The notes under the pieces are model-generated. The model did no database searches, was not told the DNA's origin, and saw only the letters and a list, made by a program, of their open reading frames with translations. A stretch of DNA of 64,000 bases, taken from assembly GCA_963752815.1 (NCBI GenBank), contig CAVVZI010000001.1, positions 41,082 to 105,081 on the forward strand, given 5' to 3'. Origin of the DNA: Sva-07 sp963752815. Lineage in GTDB: Bacteria > Actinomycetota > Acidimicrobiia > Acidimicrobiales > Ilumatobacteraceae. Shown here piece after piece: positions 41,959-51,483 of the stretch. Within the stretch, counting starts at the first letter, position 1. Every line of letters begins with the position of its first letter. A program made the translations under genes and the position numbers.

Positions 41959-44900
41959 GTGTTCCTGAAGAGTCTCAACCTCAAGGGCTTCAAGTCCTTC
42001 GCCGACAGCACCACCTTGGTCCTGGAGCCTGGGGTCACCGTGGTCGTCGGCCCGAACGGCTCGGGCAAGTCGAATGTCGTCGATGCCGTGGCCTGGGTGC
42101 TCGGTGCGCAGGCGCCCAAGGCGGTCCGCAGCCAGAAGATGGACGATGTGATCTTCGCCGGCACCGCCAAGCGGCCCGCGCTCGGCCGTGCCGAGGTGAG
42201 CATCACGATCGACAACTCCGACGGCACGCTCGGTGTCGATCTCACCGAGATCACGGTCACGCGCATCCTCTTCCGCAACGGCGATTCGGAGTACTCGATC
42301 AACGGCGTGCCGTGCCGTCTGCTCGACGTGCAGGAACTGCTGTCCGATGCCGGCGTCGGTCGCCAGCAGCACGTGATCGTCAGCCAGGGCCAGATCGACG
42401 CCGTGCTGAACGCCCGCCCCGAGGAGCGCCGGGCGATCATCGAGGAAGCGGCGGGCGTGCTGAAGTTCCGCCGGCGCAAGGAGAAGGCCGAGCGCCGGCT
42501 CGATGCCACCGAGGCGAACCTGCTCCGTGTGCAGGACCTGCTGCGCGAGGTGCGGCGCCAGCTGCGCCCGCTCGAACGGCAGGCGGCGGCCGCCGAACGG
42601 CACGGGTCGCTGATCACCGAACTCAACGCGCTGAAGACGTTCGTCGCCGGGCGCGAGATCGCGGCGTGGCGTGTGAAGCTCGAGTCGCTGTCGTCGACGC
42701 GCCTCGAGAGCGCCACTGCCGAGAGCGAGTTGAAGTCGTCGCTCGCCGGCCTCGACACGTCGGTGATGGCGATCGAGGCCGAGCTGTCGGCACGCGGGCA
42801 GAGCGACACCGGGGATCGGCTGGCGCGGGTGGAACAGCTGCGGGAGCGGGCCCGCGGGCTCGCCGCCGTGCTGGCGGAACGGCGCCGCTCGCTCGAACGT
42901 GATCGAGGGCAGCTGCTCGATGCCGACCTCGTGGCCAACCTCGAGGCCGAGGCCGCCCGGTTGCGCGACGAGTTGGAGGTCGTGGCGCTCGACATCGTCG
43001 CCGTCCGGCCCGACGTCGACGAGTTGGAGATCGAGGAGCGCCGCTTCGAGAGCGAGCGCACCACTGCGCTCCAGGCGGTTGCACCGAGCGACGGCTCGGG
43101 TTCGCGTGCGGCCAGCGCCGCGGCCGAGGTGCGTGGCGAGTTGCGGTCGGTACGCACGGGACTCGATCGTCTGCTCGACGAAGTGCGCCGCCACGAGGGC
43201 CGCTCGAACTCGCTCGCCCAGCGGATCGATGCGTTGCACGAGTCGGCCGAGCGGTTCCGTGGCGAGTGCGACGCTGCCGGCAGCGTCGAGGAATCACTGG
43301 TCGCCGAGGTCGAGGCCGCCGAGTCGGCCCGTGAAGCGGCCGCCGCACTCACCGAGACCCGGCGTTCGCTGAAGGCGGACGATGCCGACGCCGCGGCGCG
43401 GGCGGCCGCCCGGATGGATGCGCTCCAGCTCGCACTCGACGCGGCGCGCGCCCGGGCCGGCGCCGAACGGCTCGTCGGCATCGACGGCGTGCTCGGCACG
43501 CTGCTCGACCTCGTCGAGATCGACGACGATTGGGGACCGGCCGTCGAGGCCGCGCTCGGTGAATCGCTCACCGCGGTCGTCGTGGACGATCCGACGGCGG
43601 GGCGCCGCGCCCTCGATGCGCTGCGCGATTCGGCCACGAGCGGGGCGGTGATCGCGCTCGGTGCGCGGCCGTTCGCACCGGCCAACCCGGGGCTCGGTGA
43701 GGCCGTGCGGCCGCACGTCAGGTCGTCGAGGCCGGGGGTTGCGGAGTTGCTCGACGGGCTGCTCGGTGTCGCCGTCTGCGTGGGCGACATCACCACCGCC
43801 GTGGATGTCGCCCTCGACCATCCCGACGCCGTCGTCGTGACGCGCAGCGGGGATCGGTTCGGTCTCAGCGGGTGGCGCATCGGCGCCGGGAGTTCCGGTG
43901 CGACGGCGGCGGCGCTCGACGATGCGATCGCCGCCTCCGACGCGGCCGCCCGATCGCTGGAGAGCTCCACGCGTGCGCTCGCCGAGGCGGAGAGCGCACT
44001 CGTCGCGAGCCAGCGCCGCGAAGCCGATCTCGTCCGCGCCCTCGACGCCAACGACGCCAAGTTCAGCGCCGCCTCCGAAGGGCTTGCCAGGGCACAGCGC
44101 GAACTGCGTGAGCTCGCCACCGAGCGTGACGCGCTCGACGCGACGCTGGTCGAACGTCGCGGCATCGGTGGAGCGCGAACAGCGCCGGGCCGACGAGCTG
44201 GCGGCGTTGCTGCCCGGCCTCGAGTCCGACGAGCAGGCGGAGGTCGACGCGGCCCGGGCCCGTGGCGAGCTGCGGGCGGAACTCGATCGGCGAGCCGCGG
44301 CACTGTCGTCGCGCCGCACCGACATCGAAGTCCGCAGCGCCGGGCTGCACGAACGGCGCCAACTGCTCGAGCACCAGCTGGCCGAAACCGATCGCCGGCT
44401 CGCGGCCGACGTCGAAGCGCGGGCGGCGGCGACGTCCAAGCGCGAACAGGTCGACCGGTCGCTCGACGTGATCGCCGAACTGGTCGAGATCGTCGATCAT
44501 CACCGGGCAACGGTCGAGACGGAGCACGCTGTGCTCGCCGAGGAGCGCCGTCGGCAGACCGACGAGGTGCGGGCGCTGAGCGCCGACCTCGATCGGCTCC
44601 GTCGCGAGCGCTCCGAGCAGGAGCGGGCCCTGGAATCGACCCGCGAACGCGCCCGGCAGGCCGAGCTCGGCGAGGCCGAAGCCAAGCTGCGGCTCGAGAC
44701 GACGATCGAGACGCTGCGTCGCGAACTCGACATCGAACCGGCCGTCGCCGAGGCCGCTCCGATGCCGGAGCTTCCCGAAGGCGCGAGCCCCGCCGGACGG
44801 GTCCGCGAACTCGACCGGGAACTGCGGCTGCTCGGGCCGATCAACCCGCTGGCGCTCGAGGAGTTCAACGAACTGCAGGGCCGCCACACGTTCCTCGAGA

Positions 44901-45454
44901 CACAGCTCGAGGACGTGCGCAGCACGCGTCGCGACCTGGCCCGGGTGATCAGCGCCGTCGACGAGGAGATCCAGAACGTGTTCGCGGCCGCCTTTGCCGA
45001 CGTCAGCACGAACTTCTCGCAGCTCTTCTCGCTGCTGTTCCCGGGGGGCACGGGCAAGCTCGTCCTCACGGCGCCGGACGACATGTTGAACACCGGCATC
45101 GAGGTCGAGGCCAAGCCGGGCGGGAAGAACGTGAAGAAGCTGTCGCTGCTGTCGGGCGGCGAGCGGAGCCTCACGGCGCTCGCCTACCTGTTCGCCGTGT
45201 TCCGCTCGCGGCCGTCGCCGTTCTACGTGATGGACGAGGTCGAGGCGGCGCTCGACGACGTCAACCTGCACCGCTTCCTCGGGCTGATCCAGGAGTTCCG
45301 CAAGGACGCGCAGCTCATCGTGGTGTCGCACCAGAAGCGGACGATGGAGGCCGGCGACTGCCTCCTGGGCGTGACCATGCAGCCCGGTGGCTCGAGCAAG
45401 GTGGTCACCGAACGCGTGACGGCCGCCAGCACCTCCGCCCACGCGGCAACCTGA
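41959..45454 (+). CDS. smc: Chromosome segregation ATPase SMC, one frameshift
   Basis: Forms the bacterial condensin that compacts and segregates chromosomes. About 1,164 residues: N-terminal ATPase head FLKSLNLKGFKSFADSTTLV with Walker A VVVGPNGSGKSNVVDAVAWV, long coiled coil, hinge near the middle (GIDGVLGTLLDLVEIDDDWG, FGLSGWRIGAGSSG), second coiled coil, and the head C-terminus with signature KLSLLSGGERSLTALAYLFA and Walker B YVMDEVEAALDDVN. At about 44161 one extra base shifts the frame (RRG to ASVEREQRRADEL); the protein continues perfectly in the other frame. The scpA/scpB genes are not here. Confidence 0.94.
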
Positions 45455-45468
45455 CCATCCGTCAATCC

Positions 45469-45518
45469 GTTCTCGTGAACTTCTTGCGTACCCGCGTGCG
45501 CAAGAAGTTCACGAGAAC
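45469..45518. repeat. Dispersed palindrome family 1, copy 2
   Basis: Perfect 20-base arms GTTCTCGTGAACTTCTTGCG (45469-45488) and complement (45499-45518) with a 10-base loop. The inner 18 bases are identical to 1758-1802, while the loops differ (TACCCGCGTG versus GCGTATGTG). It lies between smc and ftsY, both on the plus strand. Confidence 0.85.
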
Positions 45519-45525
45519 GCCGGGG

Positions 45526-45531
45526 TAGCGT
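45526..45531 (+). promoter_or_regulatory. -10 hexamer TAGCGT before ftsY
   Basis: TAGCGT lies nine bases before ATG 45541 and eight bases after the palindrome, so ftsY may be a separate transcript from smc. Confidence 0.4.
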
Positions 45532-45540
45532 CGTCGCGCG

Positions 45541-46686
45541 ATGGGTATCGAAGTCGTCTTCCTGATCCTCGCCGTGCTGGTGGTCGCCTTCGGCATCGGC
45601 GTGATCGTCGTCAACCGCCGCCGCACCGCAAGCGGGACAGCCCGCCCGCAACCACCGGTCGCCCCGTCGACCCCGCCTCCCAGAGCTCCCGGGGCAGGCA
45701 CCGGCACAGCGGTCGAGGAACGCCCGATCGAGGCCGAACCCGTCGAGGCTCCGGTCGTCGAACCCGAAGTCGTCCCGGTCCCACGGTCCTTCCGTGAGCG
45801 ACTTTCGAAGGCGCGCTCGGCGTTCACGGGCGCGTTCGCCGGCGTGCTCGGCCGTGGCGCCATCGACAACGACTCGTTCGACGACCTCGAAGAGGCGTTG
45901 CTCCGTGCCGATGTCGGCGTGCGGGTCACGATGGAGTTGATCGACGGGTTGCGCAGCAAGGTCGACTCCAAGGAGATCACCGAGCCGCAGGCACTGCTCG
46001 ATGAGCTGCAGCGCGAGATGACCGCCCGGCTGGAAGGTGGTGACCGCACCCTGGCGTTCGTCGAGGGCGAGCCGGGGAGCCCGAACGTCTGGATGTTCGT
46101 CGGCGTGAACGGGGTCGGCAAGACGACCACGATCGGCAAGCTCGCCAACCAACAGATCGGCGACGGCCGCACGGTCCTGCTCGCGGCGGGCGACACGTTC
46201 CGTGCCGCGGCCGCCGAGCAGCTCACGACGTGGGCCGAGCGGGCGGGTGCCGAGATCGTCCGGGGCGCCGAGGGCGGCGACCCGAGTTCGGTCATCTACG
46301 ACGGCGTCGAGCGGGCGGCCGCCCGCAACATCGACCTGGTCCTGGCCGACACCGCGGGACGCCTGCACACCAAGTCGAACCTGATGGAGGAGCTGCGCAA
46401 GGTGCGCCGGGTGGCCGAGAAGGGCACCGGGCGGGTCACCGAGACGCTGCTGGTGATCGACGCCACGACGGGTCAGAACGGCCTCACCCAGGCGCGGGAG
46501 TTCCGCGAGGCGACCGACGTCACCGGCGTCGTGCTCACCAAGCTCGACGGGTCGGCCAAGGGCGGCATCGTGTTCGCCATCGAGACCGAACTCGGCATCC
46601 CCGTGAAGCTCGTCGGCACCGGCGAGACGATCGGCGACCTCGTCCCGTTCGACCCCACCGAGTTCGTCGCCGCCCTCTTCGACTAG
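45541..46686 (+). CDS. ftsY: Signal recognition particle receptor FtsY
   Basis: Membrane-associated SRP GTPase that receives ribosome-nascent chain-SRP complexes. 381 residues: an N-terminal membrane helix VFLILAVLVVAFGIGVIVVN (about 5-24), a Pro/Ala/Glu-rich linker, then the NG domain with G1 FVGVNGVGKTTTIGKLANQQ, ADTAGRLHTKSNLMEELRKV and VLTKLDGSAKGGIVFAIETE. The membrane helix matches actinobacterial FtsY proteins. ffh lies 1.5 kb downstream. Confidence 0.95.
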   Translation: MGIEVVFLILAVLVVAFGIGVIVVNRRRTASGTARPQPPVAPSTPPPRAPGAGTGTAVEERPIEAEPVEAPVVEPEVVPVPRSFRERLSKARSAFTGAFAGVLGRGAIDNDSFDDLEEALLRADVGVRVTMELIDGLRSKVDSKEITEPQALLDELQREMTARLEGGDRTLAFVEGEPGSPNVWMFVGVNGVGKTTTIGKLANQQIGDGRTVLLAAGDTFRAAAAEQLTTWAERAGAEIVRGAEGGDPSSVIYDGVERAAARNIDLVLADTAGRLHTKSNLMEELRKVRRVAEKGTGRVTETLLVIDATTGQNGLTQAREFREATDVTGVVLTKLDGSAKGGIVFAIETELGIPVKLVGTGETIGDLVPFDPTEFVAALFD

Positions 46687-46706
46687 TACGCGCCCATGCG
46701 ATCCGA

Positions 46707-46809
46707 GCGATGAGCGAGCCGCCCGACCTCGGAGCGTTTCGCTCATCGGTCAGGCGGCGCCCGTCGTTCCGATGAGCGAGCGGCCCCGTATCGGTCGGTT
46801 CGCTCATCG
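46707..46809. repeat. Tandem pair of hairpins between ftsY and an acyl-CoA dehydrogenase
   Basis: CGATGAGCGA (46708-46717) / TCGCTCATCG (46739-46748) is repeated as CGATGAGCGA (46770-46779) / TCGCTCATCG (46800-46809); the period is 62 bases. Stems are identical, loops are not, which suggests selection on the stem. Rest of the gap shows nothing else. Confidence 0.8.
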
Positions 46810-46850
46810 CTGGGTTGGTGGGTCGGTGGCGGCTCTGGCACGCTGGTCCC

Positions 46851-48097
46851 ATGACGATGACCGAGACGCGCCCGTCGGCAGGGAGTACCGATCCCGAGAC
46901 CCGGAAGGTCGAAGAGGCGCTCGATGCGCTCCTGGCCGCCAACGATCCCAAGGTGATCGACAACGTCGCGTTCCGAGGGGCGCGCTACGACGCGGGCCTC
47001 GCCTGGGTGCACTTCCCCCAGGGTTTCGGCGGGCTCGGGCGTGCGGCCGGAGTTGAACAAGCTCGTCGAGCAACGGGTCCGGGCCGCCGGTGCCCAGCCG
47101 ACCAATCCGGCCACGTTCTTCATGGCGCTCGCCGGGCCGACGATCGTCACCCACGGCAGCGACGAGGTGCGCAACCGCTTCCTGCGCCCGATGTTCACGG
47201 GCGAGGAGGTGTGGTGCCAGCTGTTCTCCGAACCGGGCGCCGGCTCCGACTTCGCCGGGCTCGCCACGCGGGCGGTCAAGGACGGCGAGGAGTGGATCGT
47301 CAACGGGCAGAAGGTCTGGAACACGCTGGCCCACATCGCCGACTACGGCATGCTCGTCACCCGCACCGATCCTGACGCGCCGAAGCACAAGGGGATGACG
47401 TACTTCGCCCTCGACATGCACGCTCCTGGCGTCGAGGTGCGCCCGCTGCGCCAGATCACCGGCGAGGCGGAGTTCAACGAGGTGTACATGACCGACGTGC
47501 GCATCCCCGACTCGTCGCCGGGTCGGTGACATCGGCGAGGGCTGGCGGGCCAGCCTCACCACGTTGATGAACGAGCGCAACGCCATCGGGTCGGGTGGCG
47601 GCGCCGGGAGCGGTGACGTGGGAAAGCGTGGCGCGCAGGCCAACGATGCCGTGGCGATCTGGAACGACCTCGATCCGTCGGAGCAGACCGGCGCGCGCAA
47701 GGACCGGCTGATGCAGCTGTGGGCCCAGGCCGAGGTCGGCCGCCTGACCAACCGCAGGGCGGCGGAGCGGGCCAAGGCCGGGAACCCCGGACCGGAGATG
47801 TCGATCGCCAAGCTGGCGTTCTCCGAGCTCAACAAGGCGCTCTACGAGTTCTGCATCGACCTGATGGGCGCTGAGGCCCTCATCGGGTACGACTACACGT
47901 TCCGGCGTCCGGGCGACCTCGACGTGACCGGAACGATGCACGGCACCCGCTACTCGTTCCTGCGCGTGCGGGCCAACTCGATCGAGGGTGGCACGTCGGA
48001 GATCATGCGCAACATCCTCGGCGAGCAGGTGCTCGGCCTGCCCGGCGAGCCCCGCGTCGACAAGTCCGTCCCCTGGAACGAGGTCCCCCGCAACTGA
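46851..48097 (+). CDS. Acyl-CoA dehydrogenase, two frameshifts
   Basis: Flavoprotein of about 414 residues acting on an acyl-CoA. Segments in three frames: VHFPQGFGGLG (46851-47038), VRPELNKLVEQRVRA to FSEPGAGSDFAGLATRAVKD and MTYFALDMHAPGVEVRPLRQ (to 47520), then GDIGEGWRASLTTLMNERNA and ANSIEGGTSEIMRNILGEQV at the C-terminus. Each switch needs one base removed (about 47038-47040 and 47518-47521), and the sequence reads cleanly through both. It is either an assembly error twice over or a recent pseudogene; given the other cases here I favour the former. ATG 46851 MTMTETRPSA. Confidence 0.85.
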
Positions 48098-48102
48098 CGC
48101 TC

Positions 48103-48166
48103 GGTTCGTTTCGGCCCCGGCCCCGAACGAACCGCGGTTCGTTTCGGCCCCGACCCCAAACGAACC
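48103..48166. repeat. Tandem pair of hairpins between the acyl-CoA dehydrogenase and ffh
   Basis: GGTTCGTT (48103-48110) / AACGAACC (48126-48133) and GGTTCGTTT (48136-48144) / AAACGAACC (48158-48166), period 33 bases, each with a GC-rich CGGCCCCG-type loop. It fills the gap between two plus-strand genes. Confidence 0.8.
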
Positions 48167-48208
48167 GGCGCTTCCCTCGGCGGCCCGAATCAGTCGTCTG
48201 AGCGCCGG

Positions 48209-48214
48209 TAACCT
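48209..48214 (+). promoter_or_regulatory. -10 hexamer TAACCT before ffh
   Basis: TAACCT lies nine bases before ATG 48224. No Shine-Dalgarno. Confidence 0.4.
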
Positions 48215-48223
48215 CGGACACTG

Positions 48224-49669
48224 ATGTTCGACACGCTGTCCACCCGCCTCGACGGGATCGTCAAGAAGATCAAGGGCAAAGGCCGCCTGACGGAGGCCGA
48301 CGTCGACGAGGTGATGCGGGAGATCCGCACCGCCCTGCTCGAGGCCGACGTGAACGTCACCGTCGTCCGCTCGATCTGCAACCGCATCCGCGAGCACGCG
48401 ATCGGCGCTACTCGATCGGGTGCGCTCGATCCGGCCCAGCAGGTGGTCAAGGCGGTCAACGACGAGCTGACCCGGGCGCTCGGCGGCGAGACCCTGTCGA
48501 TCACGTACGCCTCCAAGCCGCCGACCGTCGTGTTGATGGCCGGGCTCCAGGGCTCCGGCAAGACCACCAACTCGGCCAAGCTCGCCTCGTGGTTCAAGAC
48601 ACAGGGTCGCCAGCCCCTCCTCGTCGGGGCCGATCTCCAGCGTCCCGCCGCCGTCGAGCAGCTGCGCACGCTCGGCCGCCAGATCGACGTGCCGGTGTTC
48701 TCCGACCCGTCCGATCCCGTCGGCGCGGCCCGGGCCGGCATGGAGGAGGCCAAGCGCCTCGGTCGTGACGTGGTCATCGTCGACACGGCCGGCCGCCTGT
48801 CGATCGACGCGGAGATGATGGAGCAGGTCCGCCAGATCTCCGCCACCGTCCAACCCGACTACACGTTCCTCGTGATCGACGCGATGACCGGTCAGGACGC
48901 GGTGCAGACAGCCGAGGCGTTCCACGCCACGCTGCAGATCGACGGCGTGATCATGTCGAAGATGGACGGCGACGCCCGCGGCGGTGCGGCGCTGTCGGTG
49001 AAGGAAGTGATCGGCCGGCCGATCGCCTTCGCCTCCACGGGCGAGAAGCTCAACGAGTTCGAGCAGTTCCACCCCGACCGCATGGCGAGCCGCATCCTCG
49101 GCATGGGCGACATGCTGACGTTGATCGAGCAGGCCGAGCGGGCGTTCGAGACCGATCAGGCCGAGGCCGCGGCGGCGAAGCTGATGGAGGGACAGTTCAC
49201 CCTCGACGACTTCCTCGACCAGATGCAGCAGCTCAAGAAGATGGGCCCGCTCGGCAACCTCATGGGGATGATGCCCGGCATGCCGAAGGAGCTGAAGGGC
49301 GCCAAGATCGACGACGACGACCTCAAGCCGATCGAGGCGATCATCCGCTCGATGACGCCCGACGAGCGGGCCCGGCCGGAGATCATCAACGGCAGCCGGC
49401 GCACGCGCATCGCCGTCGGCTCGGGCACCGAGGTCGGCGACGTCAACCGGCTCGTGAAGCAGTTCGGCGAGATGCAGAAGATGATGAAGCGCTTCGGCAT
49501 GACCGCCAAGCCGTCGAAGCGGGCGAAGAAGGGCAAGAAGGGCAAGCCCACCGGCGGCAAGCCGCGTGGCCTCCCGCCCGGGTTCAACCCCCAGCCCGGC
49601 GGCATGGACCTGTCCGGTCTGCCTGGCATGCCCAACATGCCTGGCCTCCCCGGCCTGCCGAACCGCTGA
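48224..49669 (+). CDS. ffh: Signal recognition particle protein Ffh
   Basis: GTPase that binds 4.5S RNA and signal sequences of membrane proteins. 481 residues: N domain (MFDTLSTRLDGIVKKIKGKG), G1 VLMAGLQGSGKTTNSAKLAS, VIVDTAGRLSIDAEMMEQVR, MSKMDGDARGGAALSVKEVI, methionine-rich M domain (GNLMGMMPGMPKELKGAK, EMQKMMKRFGM) and a basic tail KRAKKGKKGKPTGGK followed by Pro/Gly repeats. The 4.5S RNA gene is not in the window. Confidence 0.96.
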   Translation: MFDTLSTRLDGIVKKIKGKGRLTEADVDEVMREIRTALLEADVNVTVVRSICNRIREHAIGATRSGALDPAQQVVKAVNDELTRALGGETLSITYASKPPTVVLMAGLQGSGKTTNSAKLASWFKTQGRQPLLVGADLQRPAAVEQLRTLGRQIDVPVFSDPSDPVGAARAGMEEAKRLGRDVVIVDTAGRLSIDAEMMEQVRQISATVQPDYTFLVIDAMTGQDAVQTAEAFHATLQIDGVIMSKMDGDARGGAALSVKEVIGRPIAFASTGEKLNEFEQFHPDRMASRILGMGDMLTLIEQAERAFETDQAEAAAAKLMEGQFTLDDFLDQMQQLKKMGPLGNLMGMMPGMPKELKGAKIDDDDLKPIEAIIRSMTPDERARPEIINGSRRTRIAVGSGTEVGDVNRLVKQFGEMQKMMKRFGMTAKPSKRAKKGKKGKPTGGKPRGLPPGFNPQPGGMDLSGLPGMPNMPGLPGLPNR

Positions 49670-49675
49670 ACAACC

Positions 49676-49706
49676 GTGCCTTTTCGGACCGGGTCCGAAC
49701 GGGCAG
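49676..49706. terminator. Hairpin between ffh and the MBL hydrolase gene
   Basis: TTCGGACC (49683-49690) / GGTCCGAA (49692-49699) with outer TGCC / GGCA, between two convergent genes. A TTTT lies on the plus-strand 5' side, which acts as the downstream T-run only for the minus-strand gene (as AAAA on its complement); bidirectional use is possible. Confidence 0.5.
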
Positions 49707-49707
49707 G

Positions 49708-50334
49708 TCAGACGCCGAGTTCCGCGGCGCGGGCCATCACGCCGTCGCGTTCGGCGCCGATCGTGGTCGACTCGCCGTGTCCCGTGTGGACGACCGTGTG
49801 GGCGGGTAGGGCGAGCAACACGTCGATGATCGAGCGCAGGATGGTCGGTTCGTCGCTGTAACTCCGGCCGGTCGCGCCGGGACCGCCGCAGAACAGGGTG
49901 TCGCCACTGAACACGGCGTCGCTGCCGGCGTCGTGGAAGCTGCAGCAGCCGGGGGAGTGACCCGGCGTGTGGAGCACGTGCAGGTCGTGGCCACCGACGG
50001 TGATGGTCGCCCCCGGCGACAGTGCACGGTCGGGGCTGTCGTTCGGCCACACCGCGTCCCACAGCATCCGATCGTCGTCGTGCAGCAGGATCGGCGCGTC
50101 GACGGCATCGCGCAGCGGCACCGCCGCATTGATGTGGTCGTTGTGCCCGTGGGTCAACACGATGGCCGCGACCCGGCGACCGTTCACGGCGTCGACGATC
50201 GGCGCATGGTCGTGGGCCGCATCGAACACCACCACCTCCCGGTCGTCACCGACGATCCAGATGTTGTTCGTGACCTCCCATTCGCCGCCGTCGAGGGCGA
50301 AGATGCCGTCGGTCGTGACCAGCTCGATCCCCAT
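49708..50334 (-). CDS. MBL-fold hydrolase, probable S-formylmycothiol hydrolase
   Basis: 208 residues: AIVLTHGHNDHINAAVPLRD (metallo-beta-lactamase HxHxDH-type motif, here HGHNDH), HVLHTPGHSPGCCSFHDAGS and GDTLFCGGPGATGRSYSDEP. It resembles glyoxalase II-like thioesterases. It follows the S-(hydroxymethyl)mycothiol dehydrogenase by three bases on the same strand, the typical actinobacterial pair for formaldehyde detoxification, so it probably cleaves the S-formylmycothiol thioester. The specificity is inferred from position. Confidence 0.8.
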   Translation of the reverse strand: MGIELVTTDGIFALDGGEWEVTNNIWIVGDDREVVVFDAAHDHAPIVDAVNGRRVAAIVLTHGHNDHINAAVPLRDAVDAPILLHDDDRMLWDAVWPNDSPDRALSPGATITVGGHDLHVLHTPGHSPGCCSFHDAGSDAVFSGDTLFCGGPGATGRSYSDEPTILRSIIDVLLALPAHTVVHTGHGESTTIGAERDGVMARAAELGV

Positions 50335-50337
50335 CGG

Positions 50338-51423
50338 TCAGAGCACCACGACGCTGCGGAGCACCTCGCCGTGCTCCATCTTCTCGAACGCCTCCTCGAT
50401 CGCGTCGAGACCGATCGTCTCCGACACGAAGCCATCGAGATCGAGCCGACCCTGGAGATAGAGGTCGACCAGCATCGGGAAATCCCGGCTCGGGAGGCAG
50501 TCGCCGTACCACGACGACTTCAGTGCACCGCCGTGCCCGAACACCTCGAGGAAGGGCAGTTCGATGGTCATGTCGGGTCGGGGCACGCCGACGAGCACCA
50601 CGGTGCCTGCCAGATCGCGGGCGTCGAAGGCCTGGCGATAGACCGCAGGATTGCCGACCGCCTCGATGCACACGTCGGCGCCGAACCCGCCGGTGGCATC
50701 GCGGATGAACTCGACCGGATCGGTGGTCGCCGAGTTGCAGGTGTGCGTGGCGCCGAAGCCCTTCGCCCATTCGAGCTTGCGGTCGTCGATGTCGACGGCG
50801 ATGATCGTCGATGCTCCGGCGAGGCGTGAACCGGCGATCGCCGCGTTCCCCACGCCACCACAGCCGAACACCGCGACCGATTGACCGCGGGTGACACCGG
50901 CGGTGTTGATCGCCGCGCCGATGCCGGCCATCACACCGCAGCCGAGCAGTCCCGCCGCGGTGGCGGGGGCGGCCGGGTCGACCTTCGTGCACTGTCCCGC
51001 GGCGACGAGCGTCTTGTCGCAGAAGGCTCCGATGCCGAGCGCGGGAGACAGCTCCGTGCCGTCGAGGAGCGTCATCTTCTGGGTGGCGTTGTGCGTGTTG
51101 AAGCAGTACTGCGGTTGACCGCGGCGGCAGGCGCGGCAGTCGCCGCACACCGCCCGCCAGTTGAGGATCACGTAGTCGCCAGGGGCCACCTCGGTGACGC
51201 CCTCGCCGACCAGTTCCACCGTGCCCGCCGCCTCGTGGCCGAGCAGGAACGGGAAGTCGTCGTTGATGCCGCCCTCGCGGTAGTGCAGGTCGGTGTGGCA
51301 CACCCCGCAGGCCTGGATCGCGACCACGACCTCGCCGGGGCCGGGGTCGGGAACGACGATCGTTTCGAGCGAGACGGGCGCTCCCTTGCTCATCGCGACG
51401 ACACCGCGTACCTGTTGGCTCAT
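50338..51423 (-). CDS. S-(hydroxymethyl)mycothiol dehydrogenase (zinc-dependent, NAD)
   Basis: Medium-chain dehydrogenase of about 361 residues oxidising the formaldehyde-mycothiol adduct. Motifs: IQACGVCHTDLHYREG (catalytic zinc Cys), FLLGHEAAGTVELVGEGVTE, structural zinc cysteines CGDCRACRRGQPQYC, SVAVFGCGGVGNAAIAGSRL (Rossmann) and GALKSSWYGDCLPSRDFPML. The sequence closely follows actinobacterial MscR-type enzymes. ATG 51423 is supported by TACCGT eight bases upstream. The MBL hydrolase follows directly, giving a two-gene pathway. Confidence 0.88.
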   Translation of the reverse strand: MSQQVRGVVAMSKGAPVSLETIVVPDPGPGEVVVAIQACGVCHTDLHYREGGINDDFPFLLGHEAAGTVELVGEGVTEVAPGDYVILNWRAVCGDCRACRRGQPQYCFNTHNATQKMTLLDGTELSPALGIGAFCDKTLVAAGQCTKVDPAAPATAAGLLGCGVMAGIGAAINTAGVTRGQSVAVFGCGGVGNAAIAGSRLAGASTIIAVDIDDRKLEWAKGFGATHTCNSATTDPVEFIRDATGGFGADVCIEAVGNPAVYRQAFDARDLAGTVVLVGVPRPDMTIELPFLEVFGHGGALKSSWYGDCLPSRDFPMLVDLYLQGRLDLDGFVSETIGLDAIEEAFEKMEHGEVLRSVVVL

Positions 51424-51431
51424 GGTCGCCG

Positions 51432-51437
51432 ACGGTA
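51432..51437 (-). promoter_or_regulatory. -10 hexamer TACCGT before the formaldehyde operon
   Basis: TACCGT on the minus strand lies eight bases before ATG 51423. It is the start of a likely two-gene transcript running to 49708. Confidence 0.45.
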
Positions 51438-51483
51438 GCGCGCGCCGGGGAACCACAGTGCGGTGTGGGAACGTCGAACGTGT

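Noticed and set aside
41904..44510. 868-codon serine/arginine-rich frame opposite smc
   Set aside because: A low-complexity shadow of coiled-coil codons; no start signal or domain.
46707..48166. CRISPR array from the tandem hairpins
   Set aside because: Only two units at each site, the stems not the spacers are shared, and no cas genes are near.
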